Positions 52,251 to 61,232 of a stretch of 64,000 nt of DNA are shown piece after piece; position 1 is the first letter of the stretch; each line of letters starts with the position of its first letter. Position numbers and translations under genes: made by a program. Under the pieces are notes generated by a model, which was given only the letters and a program-made list of their open reading frames with translations, had not been told where the DNA came from and made no database searches. The DNA comes from Teichococcus aerophilus (lineage in GTDB: Bacteria; Pseudomonadota; Alphaproteobacteria; Acetobacterales; Acetobacteraceae), in NCBI RefSeq assembly GCF_014490485.1, contig NZ_JACTVA010000005.1, positions 62,001 through 126,000 on the forward strand, in the 5' to 3' direction.

Positions 52251-53864
52251 ATGACAGGTTATGCGACCGATGTGTTGGTGCTGGGCTCCGGTTCGGCAGG
52301 GCTGACGGCAGCCTTGGCAGCCGCGAAGCGCGGACTCTCTGTGACTGTGCTGGAAAAGACCGATCGGCTGGGCGGCACCACGGCCATGTCCGGCGCCGGT
52401 ACCTGGATTCCCGCAAACCATCTGGCGGCGGAAGCCGGTATCGACGACAACGCCGAGGATGCACTCGCCTATATCCGCGCCGCCGCGCCTTCGGGCTGGG
52501 CGCAAACGGAGGAGTTGCTCTGGCAGGCCTTCGTCCACGCCGCGCCGGAGATGCTGCGCTTCGTCGAAGCCAACACCCCGCTGCGCTTCGCCCTGACCAC
52601 CGAGCCTGATCCACTCCGCACCCTGCCAGGCGCGAAAGCGCGCGGCCGCATGATGTCGCCTTTGCCCTTGAGCCGCTGGCGGGCGGGGCGGTTCGCCTTC
52701 CGAATCCGCAAGTCCACCATCCCGGAGATCTTCACCTATCATGAGGCGGTCACCACCGACCTCTACCACAAGCCCTACCGGACGGTGCTCGAACTGTGGC
52801 CGCAATTGCTCTGGCGATTGCTGACCAACACGCGCGGCAAGGGCACCGCGTTGGTCACCGGCCTGTTGCGCGGTTGCCTGGACGCCGGGGTGAAGGTGGT
52901 GCTGAACGCGCGTGCCGTCGCGCTGACGCAAGACGAGACCGGCGCCGTGACCGGCGCCGTCGTCGAGCACCAGGGGCGGCCTGAGACCTGGGCAACCCGC
53001 GCCGGCGTCGTCATCGCGACCGGCGGCTTCGAATGGGACACCGTGCGGATGCGCCGCCATTTCCCCGGCCCGGTCGACTTTCGCGGTAGCCCGGGCGCGC
53101 ATGAAGGTGACGGCCAGCGCATGGCCGAGGCCGCCGGCGCCGCGCTCGACCACATGGACCAGGCGACTATCACCCCCGCCATCCCGGTCCGCTACAAGGG
53201 CGAGGTTCTGGCACAGCCTGTGCCCTTCCATACCGAGCCCTATGCCATGCTGGTGAACCGCCATGGCGAGCGCTTCACTAATGAGCTCACCTTCAACATC
53301 GGCGAGGTACTGGACAGGCGCGATCCGGTGAGTGGCGAGCCCGTGAATCTGCCAGCCTGGGTCATCACCGATTCCCGCATGGTGAGCGAGGTGCCACCGG
53401 TCCGCTGGGCCGCCAAGGCTGATCCTGGCTGGATGCGCCAAGCGCCGGACGTGGCCGGGCTGGCAGGGCAAATCGGCGTGCCGCCGGATGCATTGGCGGC
53501 CAGCGTCGCTCGCTTCAACGCCTTTGCCACGGCCGGGCTGGACGAGGACTACGCCCGCCCCGCGCGGGCCGATGCCGCTTCGGCCGGCGACAGGCGGCGG
53601 CGGGCCGGCATCAAGCCGATCGTCCAGGCGCCCTTTCTGGCCATGCCATTTAGCCGCTCCATCCTTGGCACCAAGGGCGGCGCGCGCACCAACGAACATG
53701 CCGAAGTGCTGCGCCCGGACGGCAGTATCATTCCGGGACTCTTCGCCGCCGGCCTGGCCATGGCCAACCCGATCGGCACCCGCAATGTCGGCACCGGCAC
53801 GACCATCGGCCCCAACATGGCGTGGGGCTATATCGCCGGTCAGCGCCTGGGCCGTCGCAACTGA
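52251..53864 (+). CDS. FAD-dependent oxidoreductase, KstD/fumarate-reductase-like
   Basis: 537 residues. FAD motif VLVLGSGSAGLTAALAAAKRG and EKTDRLGGTTAMSGAGTWIPAN, then GVVIATGGFEWD, and a C-terminal GARTNEHAEVLRPDGSIIPGLFAAG with GTRNVGTGTTIGPNMAWGY, as in 3-ketosteroid-1-dehydrogenase and flavocytochrome c fumarate-reductase families. No signal peptide and no heme motif, so a soluble dehydrogenase of a 3-oxo steroid or similar cyclic ketone is more likely than a respiratory reductase. Substrate unknown. It is convergent with the hydrolase gene downstream. Confidence 0.85.
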   Translation: MTGYATDVLVLGSGSAGLTAALAAAKRGLSVTVLEKTDRLGGTTAMSGAGTWIPANHLAAEAGIDDNAEDALAYIRAAAPSGWAQTEELLWQAFVHAAPEMLRFVEANTPLRFALTTEPDPLRTLPGAKARGRMMSPLPLSRWRAGRFAFRIRKSTIPEIFTYHEAVTTDLYHKPYRTVLELWPQLLWRLLTNTRGKGTALVTGLLRGCLDAGVKVVLNARAVALTQDETGAVTGAVVEHQGRPETWATRAGVVIATGGFEWDTVRMRRHFPGPVDFRGSPGAHEGDGQRMAEAAGAALDHMDQATITPAIPVRYKGEVLAQPVPFHTEPYAMLVNRHGERFTNELTFNIGEVLDRRDPVSGEPVNLPAWVITDSRMVSEVPPVRWAAKADPGWMRQAPDVAGLAGQIGVPPDALAASVARFNAFATAGLDEDYARPARADAASAGDRRRRAGIKPIVQAPFLAMPFSRSILGTKGGARTNEHAEVLRPDGSIIPGLFAAGLAMANPIGTRNVGTGTTIGPNMAWGYIAGQRLGRRN

Positions 53865-53923
53865 CGAGATCTAAGGAAAAGGACGGGCAAATTCCTTCTT
53901 CGCCCTCCTTCCTCAGTCCCCCC

Positions 53924-54535
53924 TCAGTTCCGCGCCATAATCGCCGTGCTATCCATCAAGTCCGCGTATTTCTGTTGCATGTCGAACAGGTTTGCCTGGT
54001 GCGGCCCCATGGCGCGGTCACCAACGCAATCCTGCACGACAATGGTGCGCATGTTGTGGGAGACCGCGTCCACCACGGTCGCCCGCACGCAGCCGGATGT
54101 GGTACAGCCCGTCACCAGCAGCGTGTCGGCACGGCGCCATTGCAACCAGCCGGCCAGTTCGGTGCCGAAGAAGCCGGAAGCCTGGCGTTTGCGGATCACC
54201 AGTTCGCCCGGCAGTGGCTGTAGCTCTGGCACGATCTGGCTGAGCGGACTCGTCTCGGTCAGTTTCAGCAGGCCTGTGGCCTTGCGGGTAAAGGCACCGG
54301 CATCCGCGCCGTCATCGGCATAGACCACGCGGGTATGCACCACGGGCCAGCCGCGCTGCCGCGCATGCGCCAGTAACGGAACGGTGCAGGCAATGGCATC
54401 GGTGATGTTGCCGCCACCAAAATGCGCTGGGTCGGTGAAGCCAACGACGAAGTCCACCATGATCAGCGCGGGGCTCTCGCCCATGCCGATGGAGGCGCCC
54501 ATGCCCTGCCGGCTATAGATATCCAACTCGTTCAT
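53924..54535 (-). CDS. Isochorismatase-fold cysteine hydrolase
   Basis: 203 residues. Catalytic Asp28 in LIMVDFVVGFTDP, Lys in VIRKRQASGFFGTEL and Cys149 in VTGCTTSGCVRATVVDA form the triad of the N-carbamoylsarcosine amidase/maleamate amidase branch. The start ATG 54535 lies 14 bases after the next gene's stop, so the two are co-transcribed (the isomerase-like gene first). Together they resemble NicF/NicE of nicotinate degradation, but the partner's missing cysteines weaken that match. Confidence 0.85.
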   Translation of the reverse strand: MNELDIYSRQGMGASIGMGESPALIMVDFVVGFTDPAHFGGGNITDAIACTVPLLAHARQRGWPVVHTRVVYADDGADAGAFTRKATGLLKLTETSPLSQIVPELQPLPGELVIRKRQASGFFGTELAGWLQWRRADTLLVTGCTTSGCVRATVVDAVSHNMRTIVVQDCVGDRAMGPHQANLFDMQQKYADLMDSTAIMARN

Positions 54536-54549
54536 GCCATCGGCCCCGC

Positions 54550-55296
54550 TCAGAACTCGGCCATCAGGGGGCCGAAGCCGTCCATCTGGTCGTGGATGTT
54601 GTTGCTGCGCAGCGCGTGCCAGTAGGTCGCGGTGTTGATGGCGATGACGGGCTTGCCAAGCCACAATTCTGCCGCCGCGGCCAGCCGCATCATGGACAGG
54701 TTGGTGCCGACCTGCACGATGGCATCGATGTCATCGCCATCCAGTTCCCGCAGCGTATTCCGCAGCGTCTCCGGCGTCACCTCGGCAATAGCGATCCAGG
54801 ATGGGCACTGCAGGGCCACATCGCGCACAACGCTGAAGCCCATGTCGCCAAAGTAGCGCGAGACCTCGCTGTTCATCGAAGGCCAGTAGGGCGAGAGGAC
54901 GGCCAACCGCCGGATGCCGCCATGACGGTTCAGCGCCGCCGTACAGGCGTGGCTGCCGACACTGATGCGCAGGCCGGACTCGTCCTCCACCTGCTTCACG
55001 AAGCGATCCGCGCCTTTGACGCCGTCGAAGAATGTCACGGCGGACATGCCCATCACCAGATGGTCCGGCTTGCAGGTCATGACGCTGCGGACAGCGTCCA
55101 GCGTGTTGCCGGCAATCACCTCTGCACCGGCGCGGAAGCTTTCGTTGCTGATGGCCTGGGCATTCGGCGTGAAGATGCGGCTGTAATGGTTGGTGACACC
55201 GCGCGGGCGCAGCGCATCGAAATCCGGCTGGACGATGGTGTTGGTCGACGGACCCAGCACGCCGAACTTGGCGCGCCAGCCTTGAGCGTCTGGCAT
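54550..55296 (-). CDS. Maleate-isomerase/arylmalonate-decarboxylase-like protein lacking both catalytic cysteines
   Basis: 248 residues of the Asp/Glu racemase superfamily: VLGPSTNTIVQPDFDALRP start, GMSAVTFFDG where maleate isomerase has its first active Cys (about residue 84), and VQVGTNLSMMRLA where the second would be (about 198). A Cys in GSHACTAAL is elsewhere in the fold. ATG 55296 with GAGGAGAG upstream. Loss of both cysteines argues for a changed reaction or a binding role, although the fold and the pairing with an amidase-like hydrolase are kept. Confidence 0.8.
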   Translation of the reverse strand: MPDAQGWRAKFGVLGPSTNTIVQPDFDALRPRGVTNHYSRIFTPNAQAISNESFRAGAEVIAGNTLDAVRSVMTCKPDHLVMGMSAVTFFDGVKGADRFVKQVEDESGLRISVGSHACTAALNRHGGIRRLAVLSPYWPSMNSEVSRYFGDMGFSVVRDVALQCPSWIAIAEVTPETLRNTLRELDGDDIDAIVQVGTNLSMMRLAAAAELWLGKPVIAINTATYWHALRSNNIHDQMDGFGPLMAEF

Positions 55297-55414
55297 TCCC
55301 GATTCTCTCCTCATGGATGATGAATCCAACCAGGCTTCATCATGGAACTTGATGTGTGGGCATCCTGGCATGCATCCTGCATCCCGCAAAACACCAAAAC
55401 ATCGAGGTCAGCTG

Positions 55415-56398
55415 ATGCGCCCTGCATTTTCGCTTTGTCGCCGCTCGCTGCTTGCGGCGATTCCATCGCTGGCCCTCCCCGGCATCGCCCGTGCGCAAGG
55501 TGGATGGCCAGCGCGCACCATCCGATTCGTCAATCCCGGCCCAGCCGGTGGCTCTGGCGATGTCGTCGCCCGCATCGTCATGGAGCGTGTTGGTGCCTTG
55601 CTCGGCCAGACCATCATCATCGACAACCGCCCGGGCGCTGGCACCAATATCGGCATGGCGCAGGTGGCGCAGTCAGCACCCGATGGATACACGATGGGCC
55701 TGGCATCCATCGCGGCGAACGCGGTCAACCAATGGATCTACAAGACACTGCCCTTTGATCCCGAGCGGGATTTCGCCGCCGTGTCACTAATGGTTCTGAT
55801 GCCAAATATCATGGTCGTGCCATCATCCTTGCCGGCCGGCAACGTCGCGGAGTTCATTGCCTACGCAAAGCAGCGTCGGTCGATCGACTACGGCTCCGTC
55901 GGTGCCGGCTCGTCGCAGCATCTGGCCGGCGTGCAGTTTGCCCTCTCGACGGGGCTGGATATGCAGCATGTGCCTTACACAAACTCCGGGCAGCTCAACA
56001 GCGACCTGATCGAAGGCCGCACGACTGTTCTGTTTCAGTCCGTCTCCGCTGTCGCGGAAATGGTACGGGCGGGCCGGATGAAAGCGCTTGCCGTGACCGG
56101 CACCCAGCGCCTTTCAGCTTTCCCCGATGTACCGACGCTGGTGGAAGCCGGTGTCGACATCACCTCGACAGGTTGGTTCGGCGTTGTCACCCCGGCGAAT
56201 GTCCCGGCTCCCATTCTGGATGCTATGCATAAGGCCACCGTTACCGCGATTGCCGATCCTGGCGTCCAGAAGAAGCTGACCGAGCTGGGCGCAATCCCGC
56301 GCAGCAGTGAAAGCCGGGATTCGTTTGCGGCATTCATGCAAACGGAAACGCTGAAGTATCGCGACATCATCAAGGCGTCCGGCGCGACCGCCAACTGA
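55415..56398 (+). CDS. TctC/Bug-family periplasmic substrate-binding protein
   Basis: 327 residues with signal peptide (RRSLLAAIPSLALPGIARAQ). Blocks: RTIRFVNPGPAGGSGDVVAR, DNRPGAGTNIGMAQVAQS, YGSVGAGSSQHLAGVQF, HVPYTNSGQLNSDLI, ALAVTGTQRLSAFPDVPTL. ATG 55415 with GAGGT upstream; the 34-codon extension to 55313 overlaps the divergent start region and is rejected. It is divergent from the isomerase/hydrolase pair, suggesting uptake of their substrate. The ligand is not known. Confidence 0.92.
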   Translation: MRPAFSLCRRSLLAAIPSLALPGIARAQGGWPARTIRFVNPGPAGGSGDVVARIVMERVGALLGQTIIIDNRPGAGTNIGMAQVAQSAPDGYTMGLASIAANAVNQWIYKTLPFDPERDFAAVSLMVLMPNIMVVPSSLPAGNVAEFIAYAKQRRSIDYGSVGAGSSQHLAGVQFALSTGLDMQHVPYTNSGQLNSDLIEGRTTVLFQSVSAVAEMVRAGRMKALAVTGTQRLSAFPDVPTLVEAGVDITSTGWFGVVTPANVPAPILDAMHKATVTAIADPGVQKKLTELGAIPRSSESRDSFAAFMQTETLKYRDIIKASGATAN

Positions 56399-56441
56399 AG
56401 CCAGGTCCGGGGCATGGCCTGCGCCATGCCCCGTGGCGTTG

Positions 56442-57680
56442 TCAGGCCACCTCGTCCAAGGCGCGCAGGGAGGCGATCATCGAAGTCCGCATCAGGTAAT
56501 CCTTGTGTCTGGCGGCATCATCCGCAGTCGCTCGCAGGTCGTCGAGCGACGCACGCCGCACCGCCGGGTCGCGCTGGTTCAGCGTGGCTCGGTTCCGCAA
56601 GGCCTGCTGCTGCACGACATCCAGCGCCACCTTGCGGCGCTGCCGTTCATATCGGCCCAGCACGGCCGGGTCGGCCCCTTGCCAGACCCGCGTCAGCTTC
56701 TCGGCCAGGTTGAAGGCGTCATGGATGCCGCCATTCATGCCCATGCCACCGAGCGGATTGTTCACATGCGCCGCGTCCCCGGCCAGCAGCACGCGGCCAG
56801 TGACGTAGCGCTCCGCCACCCGCTCATTCACCCGGTAGGCGGTGCGATGGCGGATCTCGTAGTCGCCCGCCTTCGGCAGCACCGCCTGCATCCGGGCCTG
56901 GATACGCGCGTCGGAGAGCATGACATCCTCCGGCTCCGCCGGATCGGTCGGCAGCAGCAGGCGCCAGACGCTGGTGGTGCGTAGCAGAACGAACCATTCG
57001 TCGGGGTCGGAGATATAAGCGATGTTGGTCAGCACGGGCATCACCTCCTGATACTGGAAGGTGGTGGAGCACGTCAGGTAGAGCTCCGGGATGGTCTGCC
57101 CTTGGAAGCCGATCTGCATCGCCTTACGCACGGCGCTGCGCGCGCCGTCCGCGCCGATCAGCCAGCTGCCGCGCAGCGATTCCGCGCTGCCATCCTCCCG
57201 CTCGATTCGCAGGATCACGCCGTCGGCATCCTGCGTCACGCCGGCCGCGCGGGCATCGTAGACGAAGCGGACATCTGGGTTGGCTGCCAGCCTGTCGCGC
57301 AGCAGGCGGGTCAGTCGCCACTGCTCGCATTGCAGCCGGTAGGGGTGTGCCGTCTCATCCCGCAGCAGGCCAAGGTCGAACGTGGCGACGGGACCGTCGC
57401 GCCGGTCACGGAACTGCCATTGCGGGCAGATCAGCCCCTGGTCCACCAGAATCTCCGAGACCCCGAAGCGGTCGAGCATATCCAGCGTCGGCGGATGGAA
57501 CGTGGAAGCCCGCAAGCCGTCCGGCAGGTCCCGCTCGGCCTCGACGACGGTGACTGGAATGCCCGCCTCTGCCAGCGCGGCCGCGGCGACCAGCCCCACC
57601 GGTCCGGCGCCGGCGACCAGCACCGGTGCCCGCCCCGCCTGCCTGCTGCCCACCATGGGGGCACCCAGGTCACACGCCAT
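56442..57680 (-). CDS. FAD-dependent aromatic hydroxylase
   Basis: 412 residues. Rossmann motif VLVAGAGPVGLVAAAALAEAG and EAERDLPDGLRASTFHP at the start, DG motif GSWLIGADGARSAVRK, GD motif VLLAGDAAHVNNPLGGMGMNGGIHDAFNLAEKL. This pattern matches PHBH-fold hydroxylases of phenolics or hydroxypyridines. ATG 57680 is preferred over a GTG nine bases up. It is likely controlled by the GntR gene upstream through the TGTGTACAAT sites. Confidence 0.88.
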   Translation of the reverse strand: MACDLGAPMVGSRQAGRAPVLVAGAGPVGLVAAAALAEAGIPVTVVEAERDLPDGLRASTFHPPTLDMLDRFGVSEILVDQGLICPQWQFRDRRDGPVATFDLGLLRDETAHPYRLQCEQWRLTRLLRDRLAANPDVRFVYDARAAGVTQDADGVILRIEREDGSAESLRGSWLIGADGARSAVRKAMQIGFQGQTIPELYLTCSTTFQYQEVMPVLTNIAYISDPDEWFVLLRTTSVWRLLLPTDPAEPEDVMLSDARIQARMQAVLPKAGDYEIRHRTAYRVNERVAERYVTGRVLLAGDAAHVNNPLGGMGMNGGIHDAFNLAEKLTRVWQGADPAVLGRYERQRRKVALDVVQQQALRNRATLNQRDPAVRRASLDDLRATADDAARHKDYLMRTSMIASLRALDEVA

Positions 57681-57689
57681 GGTCGTCAC

Positions 57690-57993
57690 TCAGGCCGCCT
57701 GCCCTGTTCCGCATGACGTCTACACCATGCGCCGTCCGGAGCCGCCTCAGCCTGGGGGCCGGACAAGCTGCGCAGTGCGTATCTCCAGACCTCTGCTGCG
57801 GCCGGTAAGCCGGCCATGGCCGATCATGGCGCTGCATCCGCCTCTCCCCCTGAATAGGTCGAGGTCATTGTGTACAATTATTGGGGCGCGTCACGCACAA
57901 AATCCGGGGCGCCTCAAGTTTGGCCCGCCGTGGCTATCCGAACCGCTCCTGTTTGAAGCAGTTATCCACGGCCACTGCCCTTAGTGTGTACAA
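57690..57993. other. Intergenic region between GntR and hydroxylase genes, 304 bases
   Basis: Contains two TGTGTACAAT motifs (57869-57878 and 57985-57994, the latter overlapping the regulator's stop codon). The first lies in a 12-base palindrome-like ATTGTGTACAAT (57867-57878). No convincing sigma-70 promoter pair or ORF was recognised. Confidence 0.5.
57867..57878. promoter_or_regulatory. Candidate GntR operator
   Basis: ATTGTGTACAAT has inverted arms ATTGT/ACAAT around GT, fitting the TnGTnnnACnA pattern of FadR-type GntR regulators. It is repeated in part 115 bases away and lies about 190 bases upstream of the hydroxylase start. Confidence 0.45.
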
Positions 57994-58650
57994 TCAACCG
58001 CCCTTGGCCTCGATCTCCGCTACCAGTCTCGCTGGTCTGGTCGAATTCAGGTGGGCGCCCATCATCAGCCCCGCCCATTCGGCGTTGCGGGCCGCCAAGG
58101 CCTCGATGATCTCGCGGTGCTGGCGGTTGGAGCGGCCGATATTGATCCATTCCTGCATCCGATACTGCTTGAGCAGCACCAGCGGCACCTGCACCACCCA
58201 CCCCATCATGCCTTCCAGCCGGCGCGACCCGGCGGCGCGGACGATGGTCATGTGGAAGTCGCGGTTCAGGCCGCTGAAGCGGGCGGTGCCGGCTTCGTCC
58301 GGTGTCTCGATGGCCTCCATGGCGTCGGCCAGACGGCGCAGCTCCGCCAATTCCTCGGGCTTGATCCGCTGCGCGGCGCGGCGGGCGGCGAAGCCCTCCA
58401 GCATGGCGCGCAGCTGGTACACCTCATGCAGGTCATCGCCCGTGATCTCGGCGACGAAGGTGCCGTAGTTGCGCTCGCTCTCCACCAGCCCGTCCGCCAG
58501 CAGGCGGCGCAGCGCGTCCCGCACCGGCGTGCGGCTGACGCCAATCTCCGCCGCCAGCATCTCCTCCCGCAATGGCGAGCCCGGCGGGAAGCTGCCATCC
58601 ATGATTCGCTGCCGGATGGTCTGATAGGCGCGCTCCGCCGCGTTCGACAT
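57994..58650 (-). CDS. GntR-family regulator (FCD/FadR subfamily)
   Basis: 218 residues. N-terminal winged HTH: AYQTIRQRIMDGSFPPGSPLREEMLAAEIGVSRTPVRDALRRLLADGLVE. C-terminal FCD domain with the metal-binding Asp/His set in LNRDFHMTIVRAAGS and NRQHREIIEALAARN. ATG 58650 is preferred over an upstream extension. FCD members sense organic acids. It reads toward the hydroxylase gene and probably controls it. Confidence 0.92.
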   Translation of the reverse strand: MSNAAERAYQTIRQRIMDGSFPPGSPLREEMLAAEIGVSRTPVRDALRRLLADGLVESERNYGTFVAEITGDDLHEVYQLRAMLEGFAARRAAQRIKPEELAELRRLADAMEAIETPDEAGTARFSGLNRDFHMTIVRAAGSRRLEGMMGWVVQVPLVLLKQYRMQEWINIGRSNRQHREIIEALAARNAEWAGLMMGAHLNSTRPARLVAEIEAKGG

Positions 58651-58806
58651 GACGGGTCCGTCTCCTCCAACCTCTCCCGGGCTTTGCCGGGGGAAGCGGC
58701 CGGAGCACAAGGGGGCTATCGCGGAGCTGCCACCCGTCGCCGCCATCAAGCCCGGCCGTGGGCCCGCATCAGCGATGCGGGCACGTCAGCTTAGAATGGT
58801 GCGGCC

Positions 58807-60033
58807 TCACAGTACGGCGGGGTGCTGGCCGGCATGGCCCTCCGTCGGAAGGTCGCGCCCCACGCGCGGCACCAACAGGATCGCGGCCAGCAGCAGTAGC
58901 ACGCCGCCGGCACCGAACACGCCCGCCACGCCCCGCATCTCAAAAATCAGCCCACCCAAGGCGGCGCCCGAGGCGATGGCCAGCTGCACCGCCGCCACGA
59001 TCAGCCCGCCGGCGCTCTCCGCCTCGTCCGGCACGGTTCGCGCCACCCAGGTGGACCAGCCGACCGGCACGGCACCGAACGCCATGCCCCACAGCGCGAC
59101 CACCGCCGCCTGCAGCGGCAGCCCCACCTGCAGGTGGGCCAGCACCAGCGCCGAGCTGCCGATCAGTACCGGCATCGCGATCAAGGTCAGGCGCAGGCTG
59201 CGCTGCAGCAGAAAACCGGCCAGGAAGGTGCCGAATAAATTGGCGACGCCGAAGCCCAGCAGGATCAGGGCCATGCGCTCGATATCCACGCCAGCCGTCA
59301 GCTCCAGCATCGGGCGGATATAGGTGAACAGGGCGAAATGCCCGCCGAACACCAGCACGGTGCACAGCATGCCTAGTGCCACGCCCCGCCGCCCCAGCAC
59401 CATCGCCAGGGTGCGCAGCTTCGCCGTTCCGGTGGGCGCCAGCGGCGGCAACGTCGCGAACTGCGCCAGCAGCCCCACCACGCCGATGGCGGCGGCCAGT
59501 AGGAAGACGCTGCGCCACCCGTACATCCCGCCCAGATAGCTCCCCAGCGGCGCCGCCACGATGGTGGCCAGGGACACGCCGCTGAAGATCATGGACAGCG
59601 CCCTGGGCACCATCTCCTGCGGCACCAACCGCATCGCCATGGCGGCCGCCATGCTCCAGAAGCCGCCCAGGGCCACCCCCAGCATCACCCGCCCCAGCAG
59701 CAGCAAGCCCAGGTTGGGCGCGAACGCCACCAGCAGATTGGACCCGATCAACAGCACCGAGAACGCCATCAGCACCAGCCGCCGGTCGATGCCCCGCGTC
59801 GCGGGCGCGGCCAGCAGGCCGGCGGCCAGCGCCACCATCGCCGTCACCGTTACCGCCTGCCCCGCCACGCCTTCCGACACGCCAAGCGTCGCCGCCATCG
59901 GCGTCAGCAGGCTGGCCGGCAGGAATTCGGCCGTGACCAGGCCGAACACGCCTAAGGATAGGGAGACGACGGCCGCCCAGGCCGGAGTCTCCCGCGCGCC
60001 ATCCGGCGCTACGCCTACTCCATCGCTACTCAT
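58807..60033 (-). CDS. MFS exporter, NepI-like
   Basis: 408 residues, 12 helices. The N-terminus AWAAVVSLSLGVFGLVTAEFLPASLLTPMAATLGVSEG, then GVAGQAVTVTAMVALAAGLL, is very close to the NepI/AraJ purine-ribonucleoside and sugar exporter pattern; ATRGIDRRLVLMAFSVLLI is the loop-2/3 signature. Divergent from an AraC gene with a palindrome between them, which probably controls it. The exported compound is unknown. Confidence 0.87.
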   Translation of the reverse strand: MSSDGVGVAPDGARETPAWAAVVSLSLGVFGLVTAEFLPASLLTPMAATLGVSEGVAGQAVTVTAMVALAAGLLAAPATRGIDRRLVLMAFSVLLIGSNLLVAFAPNLGLLLLGRVMLGVALGGFWSMAAAMAMRLVPQEMVPRALSMIFSGVSLATIVAAPLGSYLGGMYGWRSVFLLAAAIGVVGLLAQFATLPPLAPTGTAKLRTLAMVLGRRGVALGMLCTVLVFGGHFALFTYIRPMLELTAGVDIERMALILLGFGVANLFGTFLAGFLLQRSLRLTLIAMPVLIGSSALVLAHLQVGLPLQAAVVALWGMAFGAVPVGWSTWVARTVPDEAESAGGLIVAAVQLAIASGAALGGLIFEMRGVAGVFGAGGVLLLLAAILLVPRVGRDLPTEGHAGQHPAVL

Positions 60034-60048
60034 GACCCATCCTCGCAT

Positions 60049-60064
60049 TGCAACCTGTGTTGCA
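60049..60064. promoter_or_regulatory. Operator-like palindrome between MFS and AraC genes
   Basis: TGCAAC (60049-60054) and GTTGCA (60059-60064) are perfect inverted arms around CTGT, 15 bases upstream of the exporter start and 80 bases upstream of the AraC start. A position this close to the exporter suggests direct control of it. Confidence 0.45.
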
Positions 60065-60143
60065 GCGCAAAGTAAGGTTGAGCTGTCGGACGATCTATGG
60101 CATCACGTCCGATATTGTTGACCGAAACGCCGGCGATCACGCC

Positions 60144-61130
60144 ATGACCCAGCCTGCTCCAGACCTGATGAGCGAATTGCTGCTCGGCATGCGGTTGCGC
60201 GGAATCCAGTGCCGCCGCATCCAGGTGACGGCGCCGTTCGGCCTGGGCTTCGGCGCTGCGGACCGGCGGGCGCAGTTCCATTTCATCGCCGCGGGCCATG
60301 TGGTGCTGCGCAGCGCCAGCGGTGTGCTGCACCCGCTGGAGGCCGGCACCGCTGTGTTCCTGCCGCATGGTGGCGCCCATCAGCTGCTCTCCAGCGCCGA
60401 GGCCCAGTGCCGCGACATCGCCAGCTTCAGCTCCGCCCCGCTTTGCGACAATGTCTGCGCCATCACCGCCTGCTGCGACGCACCGGATGCCGGCAGCACC
60501 ATCATCTTCAGCAGCGCCATGGAGTTCGAACTCGGCGGCATGCAGAGCCTGGTCGCGCTGATGCCGGAGGTGATGCTGGTCAGTACGTTGCTGGACCGCC
60601 AGCCGGAATTGCTGCCGATCCTGACTGCCATGGAGAACGAGGCCCGGCTGCAGCGCGTCGGCTTCGCCGGTATCCTTGCCCGGCTGGCGGATGTGGTCTC
60701 CGCCACCATCGTGCGTGGTTGGGTGGAATGCGGCTGCGGCGGCGCCTCAGGCCTGGTGGATGCCATTCGCGATCCCAGGCTGGCCCGCACCATCGCCGCG
60801 CTGCATCGGGACCCGGGGCGGGACTGGACGGTCGCCGCCCTGGCGGCGGAGATGGGCAGTTCCCGCTCCGTCTTCGCCGAGCGCTTCCAGGCCGTGCTGG
60901 GCATCCCGCCGCTGCGCTACATCACGGAGTTGCGGATGCGCCTTGCCGCGCAATGGATCACGCAGGACAAGGTCCCGCTCGACGCCGTCGCGCAGCGCCT
61001 GGGCTATACCTCGCTGGCGGCCTTCAGCCGGGCCTTCAAGCGTGTCACCGGGGAGCCGCCCGGGGCGCTGCGCCACCCACGAGCGGCACCTCCGCCCGCC
61101 ATGGCCGATGGCCCACGCGCGGTGGCCTGA
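60144..61130 (+). CDS. AraC-family transcriptional regulator with cupin sensor
   Basis: 328 residues. N-terminal cupin-type (Cupin_6) domain to about residue 190: RAQFHFIAAGHVVLRSASG, LEAGTAVFLPHGGAHQL. The C-terminal double HTH: DWTVAALAAEMGSSRSVFAERFQAVLGIPPLRYI and VPLDAVAQRLGYTSLAAFSRAFKRVTGEPPGALR. This subgroup often controls adjacent MFS or short-chain dehydrogenase genes. Start ATG 60144; an upstream extension to 60048 is rejected. Confidence 0.92.
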   Translation: MTQPAPDLMSELLLGMRLRGIQCRRIQVTAPFGLGFGAADRRAQFHFIAAGHVVLRSASGVLHPLEAGTAVFLPHGGAHQLLSSAEAQCRDIASFSSAPLCDNVCAITACCDAPDAGSTIIFSSAMEFELGGMQSLVALMPEVMLVSTLLDRQPELLPILTAMENEARLQRVGFAGILARLADVVSATIVRGWVECGCGGASGLVDAIRDPRLARTIAALHRDPGRDWTVAALAAEMGSSRSVFAERFQAVLGIPPLRYITELRMRLAAQWITQDKVPLDAVAQRLGYTSLAAFSRAFKRVTGEPPGALRHPRAAPPPAMADGPRAVA

Positions 61131-61179
61131 ACGGCCCCCGAACGCCAAGATCGCCCCGCCTCCGCCACGAACGGAGCAT

Positions 61180-61211
61180 AAAAAAGGCCCGGCGGATCGC
61201 TCCGCCGGGCC
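61180..61211 (-). terminator. Rho-independent terminator of the PhnA-like gene
   Basis: On the minus strand GGCCCGGCGGA (61211-61201) pairs perfectly with TCCGCCGGGCC (61196-61186) across a 4-base loop and is followed by six T's. This is the best-formed terminator in the window, 22 bases past the stop of the gene at 61233. Confidence 0.85.
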
Positions 61212-61232
61212 GTGTCCGATGCACCAAGCCTG

